Positions 44,280-51,387 of a stretch of 64,000 nucleotides of DNA are shown here, piece after piece. A program made the position numbers and the translations under genes. The stretch is from assembly GCF_000330885.1 (NCBI RefSeq), contig NC_020062.1:256374-320373 (forward strand), read 5' to 3'. Numbering within the stretch: position 1 is the stretch's first letter; every line of letters begins with the position of its first letter. A model generated the notes under the pieces. That model was not told the DNA's origin. It made no database searches and saw nothing but the letters and a program-made list of their open reading frames with translations. Source of the DNA: Rhizobium tropici CIAT 899 (GTDB taxonomy: Bacteria > Pseudomonadota > Alphaproteobacteria > Rhizobiales > Rhizobiaceae).

Positions 44280-45214
44280 AGTTTCACCCGCGGATCGACG
44301 GCGACTGTGACGATATCGGCGAGGAAGTTGACCAGCACCGTGGCGCAGGCAAAGACCATCGCAACACCCTGGACGACCATGTAGTCGCGCGAGAAGATGG
44401 CGCGCACCAGCAGCTGTCCCATGCCGGGCAGGGCAAAGACGCTTTCGACGACGACCGTGCCGCCGATCAGCCAGCCGATGTTGACGGCGAGCAGGTTGAT
44501 TGATGGCACCAGCGAGTTCGGCACGACATGCCGCCAGAAGACGATACCTTCCGGCATGCCGCGGGCGCGGGCCGCAGTCGCTACATCCGATTTAAGAGAT
44601 TCGATCATCGCCGCCCGCAGGCTGCGGGTCAGCACCGTCGAAAGCGATAGCGCAACGGTCAGAGCCGGCAGGATGAGATGAGCGATCTTCTCGCCGATCG
44701 TCGAGCCGTAGCCCGAGACCGGCAGGACGCCGAGCTGGACGCTGAAGAGGATGATCATCATCAGGCCCAGCCAAAAGGGCGGAAAGCCGATGCCGAAGGT
44801 CGAGACGACGCGCACGACATGATCCGGTGCGCGCCCGACATTGCGCGCGGCAATCGCCGACATCGGCACGGCAATCAGGATCGACAGGATGACGCTCGAG
44901 ACGACCAGTGCGATCGTCGGCTCGATCCGGGTCGAAATCAGCGGCAGCACGTCGATCTTGTAGAGGATCGATTTGCCCATCTCGCCATTGCCGAGATTCT
45001 TGATGAAATAGAAATATTGCAGCCACATCGGCTGATCGAGGCCGTATTGCGCGCGGACGCTGGCGAGGGCGGCCGGCGTGGCGCGCGTTCCAAGAATATT
45101 GCGCGCGGGATCGCCGGGAATGAGGCGGACCAGAACGAAGGTAATGACGCTGATGCCGAAGAGGACAGGCAGGAACTGCAGCGGTCTCGTCAGTACGAAT
45201 CTATAGCGATGCAT
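44276..45214 (-). CDS. Oligopeptide ABC transporter permease (DppB type)
   Basis: This 312-residue membrane protein has the DppB/OppB pattern: first helix FLPVLFGISVITFVLVRLIPGDP, then YGLDQPMWLQYFYFIKNLGNGEMG, and the cytoplasmic loop ATAARARGMPEGIVFWRHVVPNS. It follows the hydrolase gene by 51 bases and overlaps the DppC-type gene by four. It forms the heteromeric channel with that protein. Confidence 0.93.
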   Translation of the reverse strand: MHRYRFVLTRPLQFLPVLFGISVITFVLVRLIPGDPARNILGTRATPAALASVRAQYGLDQPMWLQYFYFIKNLGNGEMGKSILYKIDVLPLISTRIEPTIALVVSSVILSILIAVPMSAIAARNVGRAPDHVVRVVSTFGIGFPPFWLGLMMIILFSVQLGVLPVSGYGSTIGEKIAHLILPALTVALSLSTVLTRSLRAAMIESLKSDVATAARARGMPEGIVFWRHVVPNSLVPSINLLAVNIGWLIGGTVVVESVFALPGMGQLLVRAIFSRDYMVVQGVAMVFACATVLVNFLADIVTVAVDPRVKL

Positions 45215-45265
45215 AGCGGCGATCGCCCCCTTGTCGTCGGTGGGATTGGATCACCTTAACTTGCA

Positions 45266-46156
45266 TCAGCTTGCCCTATGCCGTGACAGGAAATCGAGGA
45301 GCGCCGGATAGTAATCCCACGGGTTCTCATAGAAGGGCATGTGGCTGGCATTGGCGAAGACCTTGAGTTCGGCATCCTTCAAGGCAAGCTTCATCCTGAG
45401 TGCACAGGCCGGCGTCAACTCGTCATGTTCGCCCGCCGTGATCAGCACCGGCATGGCAAGTTTCGGAAGGTCTGGAATGCGGTTCCAGTCCTTGAGATTG
45501 CCGATATAGAGAAATTCGTTCGGTCCCTGCATCGTCTCGTAGGGACCCATGTTCCAATCGTCGAGCGAGCGGCGGACCGGTGCCGGCCATTCCGGCAGGC
45601 GGCAGACATGGCGATAGTTGAGGATGGTGACGGCGGCAAGATATTCGGGGTGGTTATAGGTGCCTTGCGCCTCGTGCTTCTGCATCATCGCGACCGTTTC
45701 CGGGCCGAGCGCCGCGCGCAGCCGCTCCAGCTCGGAAATCAGATGCGGCATGTCGGCGACGGTATCTTCGAGGATCAGCGTCTTGAGGTTCCCGGGATAG
45801 GTCAGCGCATAGTCGATCGCCAGCCAGCCACCCCATGAATGACCGAGCATATGAACCTTGCCGAGGCCGAGCGCCTTGCGGACGGTTTCAGTCTCCTCCA
45901 CATAACGGCCAATGGTCCAGAGGCTCTTGTCTGTGGGACGGTCGGAGGCGCCGGTGCCGAGCTGGTCGAAGGCGACGACCCTGTACCCCTTGTCGATCAG
46001 GCAGGAATGCGCCTCGCGCAGATAGTCGCAGGGCAGGCCGGGGCCGCCGTTCAGGCAGAAGACCGTCTCAGGGCCGCTGCCAAAGCTGTAGGCAACCACC
46101 TTGTAGCCATCGACCTCGACGACATGACGCGCCTCCGGCTCAATTTCACGCCACAT
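45266..46156 (-). CDS. Proline iminopeptidase-type alpha/beta hydrolase (pip 1)
   Basis: This 296-residue alpha/beta hydrolase of peptidase family S33 has the oxyanion motif LNGGPGLPCDYL and the nucleophile elbow GHSWGGW, with the acid and His in the C-terminal third (ITAGEHDELTP, ANASHMPFYE). Genes of this type are the standard neighbours of plant-responsive LuxR solos (XccR, OryR, PsoR, PipR). This one is divergent from the LuxR gene, and it heads the oligopeptide-importer operon. The ATG at 46156 has CGGAG seven bases upstream; an upstream in-frame TTG at 46189 lies inside the inverted repeat and is unlikely. In this family the natural substrate may be a plant amide or peptide rather than N-terminal proline peptides. 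Confidence 0.88.
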   Translation of the reverse strand: MWREIEPEARHVVEVDGYKVVAYSFGSGPETVFCLNGGPGLPCDYLREAHSCLIDKGYRVVAFDQLGTGASDRPTDKSLWTIGRYVEETETVRKALGLGKVHMLGHSWGGWLAIDYALTYPGNLKTLILEDTVADMPHLISELERLRAALGPETVAMMQKHEAQGTYNHPEYLAAVTILNYRHVCRLPEWPAPVRRSLDDWNMGPYETMQGPNEFLYIGNLKDWNRIPDLPKLAMPVLITAGEHDELTPACALRMKLALKDAELKVFANASHMPFYENPWDYYPALLDFLSRHRAS

Positions 46157-46182
46157 TGATAACTCCGGCGAAAGATTCTGCT

Positions 46183-46199
46183 TGCTCAATATTTGAGCA
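46183..46199. promoter_or_regulatory. Candidate lux-type operator (perfect 7-3-7 inverted repeat)
   Basis: TGCTCAA-TAT-TTGAGCA is a perfect inverted repeat with a three-base spacer, located between pip 1 (minus, ATG 46156) and the LuxR gene (plus, ATG 46288). LuxR-family operators are inverted repeats of about 18-20 bases, and in Xanthomonas and Pseudomonas the pip promoter carries such an element bound by the neighbouring LuxR solo. The position, only 26 bases before the pip ATG, is close for an activator site, so repression or a short leader must be considered. Confidence 0.55.
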
Positions 46200-46287
46200 T
46201 GGCTAAATTTTTACCTTAAACCGCGCTCGGCACCAGCTATAAGAAGTGATAGGTTGGGAGGTCGCAGGCACAGACGGGAACCGCTGC

Positions 46288-47070
46288 ATGTTCGATCAAA
46301 TCGGAACCATCAGGCGCCAGTTCACGGCGCATCAGACGCTGGACGGCCGCATCGACCAGGTCTTCGAGGCCATGAAGGCAATCGGTTTCGAGGCGCTGAT
46401 CTACGACTATACGCCGGTGCCCTACGATCTTGACGGCAGGGTGATGATCCCTTCGCTCCTCAAACTGCGGAATATCTCCGACGATATGCACGAATACTGG
46501 TTCGATCGCGGCTATTTCCGCATCGATCCCGTCCAGCAGGTGGCGCTACGAACCTCGGCCCCCTTCTTCTGGAATTATGATCCCGACGCCGATACGCTGA
46601 TCAAGCGCTTCATGAGCGAGGACACGGTTCCCGTTGCGCGCTACCTGAGCGAGCGCGACATGTCGACGGGTGTCACGGTGCCGGTGCACATGCCGCGCGG
46701 CGATTACGCGACGGTCACGGGAATTCGCTTTGGTGCCAACAAGGAGTTCGAGCGCGACGCCCTGCGTTATATCGCCGATTTCAACCTGCTTGCGCATGTC
46801 TTCCACGAGACGGCCTATTCGCTCTTCGACACCGCAGCGCTGAGTGTCGGCAAGATCCGGCTCACGGAGCGCGAGAGGGAATGCCTGCGCTATTCCGCCG
46901 AAGGCTATTCCGCCAAGGAGATTTCCCGCATTATCGATCGCTCAGTGCCGACTGTCGTCATGCATTTGAATGCCGCGGCAAAGAAGCTCGGCGCCAAGAA
47001 CCGCACGCAGGCGGTCGTCCGCGCCACGCATTATCGGCTGCTGGAAGCGCAACCATCCTATAACTTCTGA
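46288..47070 (+). CDS. LuxR-family plant-responsive solo regulator (PipR/NesR type)
   Basis: This 260-residue regulator has an autoinducer-binding-type domain (about 1-170) and a C-terminal LuxR HTH (about 195-255: LTERERECLRYSAEGYSAKEIS, then VVMHLNAAAKKLGAKNRTQAVV). In acyl-homoserine-lactone sensors two ligand-pocket residues are Trp57 and Tyr61. Here the aligned positions are M67 and W71 in DDMHEYWFDRGYFRIDP, while D80, P81 and W95 (the D70, P71 and W85 equivalents) are kept. Met and Trp there define the plant-associated solo subfamily, which senses plant compounds. There is no luxI gene in the window. Pip genes on both sides and the peptide importer complete the typical locus. The ATG at 46288 follows GGGAA; an in-frame GTG at 46246 is an alternative. 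Confidence 0.9.
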   Translation: MFDQIGTIRRQFTAHQTLDGRIDQVFEAMKAIGFEALIYDYTPVPYDLDGRVMIPSLLKLRNISDDMHEYWFDRGYFRIDPVQQVALRTSAPFFWNYDPDADTLIKRFMSEDTVPVARYLSERDMSTGVTVPVHMPRGDYATVTGIRFGANKEFERDALRYIADFNLLAHVFHETAYSLFDTAALSVGKIRLTERERECLRYSAEGYSAKEISRIIDRSVPTVVMHLNAAAKKLGAKNRTQAVVRATHYRLLEAQPSYNF

Positions 47071-47124
47071 TAGCTGCCGCAGCCGTTTCGGTCGCGTTAT
47101 GGTCTGCTCCATCGTAGCCTGGAG

Positions 47125-48039
47125 ATGGAGAGACACGTGGCCGCAATCCCGACGCAGGAAGCCTTTCTGCCCTTTCGCGAATACCGGACATGGTACCGCA
47201 TCACCGGTTCGCTCGATTCCGGCAGGCTGCCGCTCGTCGTCGCCCATGGCGGGCCTGGCTGCACTCATGACTATGTCGACAGCTTCAAGGGCATTGCCGA
47301 AATCGATGGCCGCGCCGTCATCCACTATGATCAACTCGGCAATGGCAAGTCCACGCGCCTGGCGGAAAAAGGCCCTGATTTCTGGACGCCGGCGCTTTTC
47401 CTGGATGAGCTGGACACGCTGCTGAAGCATCTCGGCATTCAGGATCGCTACGCCTTTCTCGGACAGTCCTGGGGCGGCATGCTGGGTGCCGAACATGCGG
47501 TGCGCCGACCGAAGGGGCTGAAGGCATTGGTGATCGCCAATTCGCCGGCCAACATGCATACCTGGGTCGCGGAAGCAAACCGCCTTCGCGAGGAGCTGCC
47601 GCAGGAGGTGCAGGACACCTTATTGAAGCACGAACGCGCCGGCACGATCACCGATCCGGAATATATCGCCGCCTCCCGCGTCTTCTATGATCGCCATGTC
47701 TGCCGCGTCGTGCCCTGGCCGGAGGAGGTTGCCCGTACCTTCGCCACGATGGATGAGGACAATACCGTTTACCGCAACATGAACGGCCCGACCGAGTTTC
47801 ACGTCATCGGCACGATGAAGGATTGGACGATCGAAGACAGACTTCCCCTCATCGAGGCGCCGACCTTGCTGATTTCGGGCAAATATGACGAGGCTACGCC
47901 TCTGGTGGTCAAGCCTTATGTCGATCGTGTCAGGGGCTGCGAGTGGGTGCTCTTCGAAAGCTCCAGCCATATGCCGCATGTCGAAGAGAAGGATCTTTGC
48001 CTGAAGACGGTCGCGGAGTTCCTGGAGCGGTATGACTGA
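47125..48039 (+). CDS. Proline iminopeptidase-type alpha/beta hydrolase (pip 2)
   Basis: This second S33-family hydrolase has 304 residues. The oxyanion motif is [15 protein letters not shown], the nucleophile elbow [12 protein letters not shown], and the C-terminal Asp/His region [10 protein letters not shown] and [10 protein letters not shown]. It lies 54 bases after the LuxR gene on the same strand and may be co-transcribed with it. GGAG directly abuts the ATG at 47125, which is too close for good initiation. A GTG four codons on (47137) with GGAGAG five bases upstream may be the real start. Two pip genes flanking the regulator also occur in Pseudomonas PipR loci. Confidence 0.88.
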   Translation: MERHVAAIPTQEAFLPFREYRTWYRITGSLDSGRLPLVVAHGGPGCTHDYVDSFKGIAEIDGRAVIHYDQLGNGKSTRLAEKGPDFWTPALFLDELDTLLKHLGIQDRYAFLGQSWGGMLGAEHAVRRPKGLKALVIANSPANMHTWVAEANRLREELPQEVQDTLLKHERAGTITDPEYIAASRVFYDRHVCRVVPWPEEVARTFATMDEDNTVYRNMNGPTEFHVIGTMKDWTIEDRLPLIEAPTLLISGKYDEATPLVVKPYVDRVRGCEWVLFESSSHMPHVEEKDLCLKTVAEFLERYD

Positions 48040-48085
48040 TCTTTCGGCCTTTACGGGGTATCCAATTGCGCAGCCGGCTCGCTTC

Positions 48086-48118
48086 TTCCATCGTGGACCA
48101 CTTCGGTCCCCGATGGAA
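48086..48118. terminator. Hairpin between convergent genes
   Basis: TTCCATCG-T-GGACC, a five-base loop, GGTCC-C-CGATGGAA: a 13-pair stem with one internal mismatch, between the ends of pip 2 (48039, plus) and the amidohydrolase (48132, minus). It can form in transcripts of both strands. There is no T-run, so termination efficiency is uncertain. Confidence 0.5.
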
Positions 48119-48131
48119 TGGCGCGGTCGTT

Positions 48132-49376
48132 CTAGATAGGTTTGTGGAGCATAGGGCGACCGTTGTCGAAGCTCTTGCGCCCCCTTTTCCAGCCGGCAAT
48201 CACACGGGCAATCTCGCGCACGGCCGTACTGGGGCCGGCGCTGTCGAGGAGGACGATCGTCGCTTCGCCGCCGGCCTGCAGACGCGTGCTGCTGTCGAAT
48301 TGGCCCGCTGCCATTCCGCTCACCATGTCGAAAACCAAGGCCATATCTTCGTCACGCGAAAGCTGGGCCACATTGGCGTAAAGATTAGCCATGCGAATTA
48401 GCGAAGCGTCGCCATAGGGCGTGAAGGGATTAAGAATATTGTTGGTCGCGATGGATGTGACGACCCCTCTTCTGGCGAGCAGATGGGCCGGCGCCACGCC
48501 ACGTGGAACCAGGCGGTCTTGGCCTCGGCCCATGAGGAACAGATCGGTTGCCGGTAGCACGGCTAGAGCGATCCCGGCCCGTGCAAGGCGATCGGCGATG
48601 GCAAGCAGCTGTGCCTGTGGCATAGCCGACAGATTGGTGACGTGGCCGATCGATACGCGACCCTGCCAGCCATGACGGAGCGTGGCGTCGATCACGTCGG
48701 GCAGATCGGTTCGATCGGGATCGAGACTGAAATCGAGATGAAAATCGACCGGGACATCGTGCTTTGATGCGAGGGCGAAAATCATGTCCACATGCCGGCC
48801 GGGAGAGGGATCCGTATAAGGACAGCCTCCCACCAGATCTGCACCATCCGCAAGTGCGGCGTCGAGCATGTCGTATGTTTGCGGCTCATTCGTGAGCCCG
48901 TCTTGAGCAAAGGCGCAGATTTCGATGTCGATCGCGAAAGCATAATCCCCACGGATACGCTTGATCGCTTCAAAGGAGCGGAAGCCTGCGCGCGGATCGA
49001 TCTCGACGAAGGTTCGCATCCTCGTGGTGCCGTGGGAAATCGCCTTCTCGACAACACGTGCAGCGCGCGAATAAACATCGGCTTCTTTAAAGCTTACCTT
49101 GGCTTTGGCGACTTCCTGCACGGCCTCGCTCAACGTACCCTCGCAAATTGCGCAGCGGTCGAGAATGCAGGCCTTGTCGAGATGGATATGGGTATCGACA
49201 AATCCGCCGAAGGCGAAGCTTCCTTCGCCGTCGACGTCCGATACCGCGTCGCACCGAATGCGCGATTCGATGGCTGCGATCCGGTCGCCCCGAACTGCGA
49301 CGTCGACGAAATCGCCGCCCTCCGCGATGCGAACGTTACGGATGATGAGATCGAATTGTTGATCGCTGGCGCTCAC
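48132..49376 (-). CDS. Cytosine deaminase-like amidohydrolase
   Basis: This 414-residue amidohydrolase is related to cytosine deaminase and AtzC. It has HxH at H63/H65 (GGFVDTHIHLDKA), H213 in VDFHLDFSLD and H245 in IGHVTNLS, all expected metal or catalytic positions. The usual catalytic Asp in the G-x-DN segment is not there: the protein reads ATNNILNPFTPYG, with N312 at the Asp position. This may define a subfamily with different chemistry. Its stop lies in the convergent gap with pip 2. Its start overlaps the stop of the gamma-glutamyltransferase gene (ATGA), so these two are co-translated. Confidence 0.82.
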   Translation of the reverse strand: MSASDQQFDLIIRNVRIAEGGDFVDVAVRGDRIAAIESRIRCDAVSDVDGEGSFAFGGFVDTHIHLDKACILDRCAICEGTLSEAVQEVAKAKVSFKEADVYSRAARVVEKAISHGTTRMRTFVEIDPRAGFRSFEAIKRIRGDYAFAIDIEICAFAQDGLTNEPQTYDMLDAALADGADLVGGCPYTDPSPGRHVDMIFALASKHDVPVDFHLDFSLDPDRTDLPDVIDATLRHGWQGRVSIGHVTNLSAMPQAQLLAIADRLARAGIALAVLPATDLFLMGRGQDRLVPRGVAPAHLLARRGVVTSIATNNILNPFTPYGDASLIRMANLYANVAQLSRDEDMALVFDMVSGMAAGQFDSSTRLQAGGEATIVLLDSAGPSTAVREIARVIAGWKRGRKSFDNGRPMLHKPI

Positions 49377-50947
49377 AGCAGGATCGCGCCTCCGTCGCTG
49401 CGCGGATCATGCGCGCCGTCGATCGCCCCGTCTTCGCCGATGCGGATCACGCCGGCTTGGCCGCCAAGTGGACTGAGAGCGTCGATTGTCGAGATCTCAT
49501 GTCCCATGGCGGCAAGGGCCGACACCAATTCGGCGCCAATATTTTCCTCGATCTTCAGGCTGTCGCGGCTGTCCGAGAATGTGCGGCCGAGCAAAAAGCG
49601 CGGGCGTGCAAGGGCGGCAGCGGGATCAAGGCCGTGATCGATCAGCAGGCTGAGCAGCAGCGACAGCGTCTGTGGCTGGCCGTCTGCCCCTTGCGTCCCA
49701 TAGACCAGATGCGGTCGCCCGTTCTTCAGCGCAAGACCTGGATTGAGCGTATAGAAAGGGCGCTTTCCAGGCTGGATATGATTGGGGCTTGCCGGATCGG
49801 TGCTGAAGGCGGCTCCCCTGTTTTGCCAGAGGAGGCCGGTGTCGCCGATTACCACGCCGCTGCCCCAGTCGAAATACAGGCTTTGCAATAGTGATGCGCA
49901 TCTCCCATTGGCATCCACGGCGGCAAGCAGCGCCGTATCGCCGTGTCGATAGTCTTGCGGCCATGGCAAGGCCCATGCCGGATCGATCGCAGCAGCCTTG
50001 GCCACAAGGCGATCCGGATCGAGAAGGTGTTTCGCGACATCTGCGGCGTAGCGAGGATCGGCGATGGCGTGCCGATCGAGGAATGCCTGTTTCACGGCCT
50101 CGACCAGTGCATGGTAATAGGCCGGGCTGTCGGGCTGGAAATCTGCCATCGGCAGGTGACCGAGCACACCCATGATGCCGAGGGTGGTTATGCCTTGGGT
50201 CGGCGGTGGCGGAGCAAGAAGTATCGTGTCGCGATATGCCTGCCGGAGGGGAGCGACAATATCGGTTTGCGTGGCGGCGAGATCGGCGGCGGAGAGCGGA
50301 GAACCGACCTCGGCAAGCCCGCTCGCAATTCGCCGGGCCAGCGCACCCTCGTAGAATTCGCGGGTGCCGTGACGGGCTATGGCCTCGAGCGTCCGGGCCA
50401 AAGCGGGCTGGTGCTGCAGGCCGCCAGATCGGAAGAGCCCGGCGAAGCCCGGCCAGTCGTTCAGCTCATCGCGCCGGAATTCGTACCAGAAAGTCTGCGA
50501 CTGACTGACCTTAAATCCGCCGTCGGCGAGCGCGATGGCGTCGTCGAGAAGGGCCGGCAATTGTTCAGAGCCTGCCCATTCGGCAGCGGAGTAGGCCAGC
50601 GCCTTCTCCCAGCTGTCGACGAGGCATGCTGTCGTGAGCGTAGAGGCCGGTCCCCGCAGAGGTATCTCTCCCTGCGGCATGGCTGCCGCGGCCTGTCCGA
50701 TACCGAGGAACGTCTGAGCATTGCCTTTCTCGTCCGCCACCAGCCAGACAGCATCGCCGCCGAGACCGCAGAAATGAGGATAGGTAACCGACAAGGCAGC
50801 GCCGGCTGCAACAAGTGCTTCGATTGCATTGCCGCCCCGCTTGAGCACTTTCGCGCCAGCTTGGCTGGCGAGCCAATGCGGTGTCGCGATCATTGCGCTG
50901 GAAGACGGCGAATTCGTTTGCGGGGTCTCTTTAGCAGAAGGGCTCAT
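49373..50947 (-). CDS. Gamma-glutamyltransferase family protein (second copy)
   Basis: This 524-residue Ntn-hydrolase proenzyme has a predicted self-cleavage threonine in HGDTALLAAVDANGR and the small-subunit motif NRGAAFSTDPASPNHIQPGKRP. The N-terminal LSVTYPHFCGLGGDAVWLV is the second family landmark. It lacks a signal peptide. It differs clearly from the copy at 16110-17696, so this is not a recent duplication. It is co-translated with the cytosine-deaminase-like enzyme beside the plant-responsive LuxR locus. This suggests that gamma-glutamyl conjugates of plant amines may be part of the chemistry handled here. Confidence 0.88.
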   Translation of the reverse strand: MSPSAKETPQTNSPSSSAMIATPHWLASQAGAKVLKRGGNAIEALVAAGAALSVTYPHFCGLGGDAVWLVADEKGNAQTFLGIGQAAAAMPQGEIPLRGPASTLTTACLVDSWEKALAYSAAEWAGSEQLPALLDDAIALADGGFKVSQSQTFWYEFRRDELNDWPGFAGLFRSGGLQHQPALARTLEAIARHGTREFYEGALARRIASGLAEVGSPLSAADLAATQTDIVAPLRQAYRDTILLAPPPPTQGITTLGIMGVLGHLPMADFQPDSPAYYHALVEAVKQAFLDRHAIADPRYAADVAKHLLDPDRLVAKAAAIDPAWALPWPQDYRHGDTALLAAVDANGRCASLLQSLYFDWGSGVVIGDTGLLWQNRGAAFSTDPASPNHIQPGKRPFYTLNPGLALKNGRPHLVYGTQGADGQPQTLSLLLSLLIDHGLDPAAALARPRFLLGRTFSDSRDSLKIEENIGAELVSALAAMGHEISTIDALSPLGGQAGVIRIGEDGAIDGAHDPRSDGGAILL

Positions 50948-51387
50948 GAGTAGATTTCAGCGATGCTTCCGGTGGCGATGCGGTTTGGCGTGGAGCGACG
51001 GCGGCGGCTTTCGACCGATACCCGGCCGCGGGAGTCACAAAGTCGTCCTTCGGGCTAACGGTAATGACATGCGTTCGGCATGGGCACAATCCTGACGGTA
51101 TGATCTGCACAACCGTGCATGCAATACCGATGCCACAAGGAATCCTGGCTGGCCGTGCTCAGCATTTCGCCCGCTAAGCTTTTGTGTTTTATTTGGAATA
51201 AGTCTGCGGCCAACCAATCCCGGAAGAAAGCGGCCTTTGCCGGTTCTCCGAGATTGCCGCAACCGATGCCTAACAATTCATTTCGTCATGAATAGGTGAC
51301 GGAAAAAGCGGCAATCAGCTGCAGGTTCTCGAAATCACCGACATGATGCGGTCGGCATAAAGCGGTCTTGGAAGCTCATTCTCCTTC
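50948..51387. other. Intergenic region without recognised gene
   Basis: This 440-base stretch lies between the end of the RND pump operon and the start of the gamma-glutamyltransferase gene, both on the minus strand. Short open frames on the minus strand (about 51035-51276) have no recognisable family. I see no clear terminator with a T-run after the pump gene. The promoter of the gamma-glutamyltransferase/amidohydrolase pair should be here. Confidence 0.45.

Noticed and set aside
46288..47070. Canonical acyl-homoserine-lactone quorum-sensing receptor
   Set aside because: The two pocket residues are Met and Trp instead of Trp and Tyr, there is no luxI gene, and the pip neighbours point to the plant-responsive solo subfamily.
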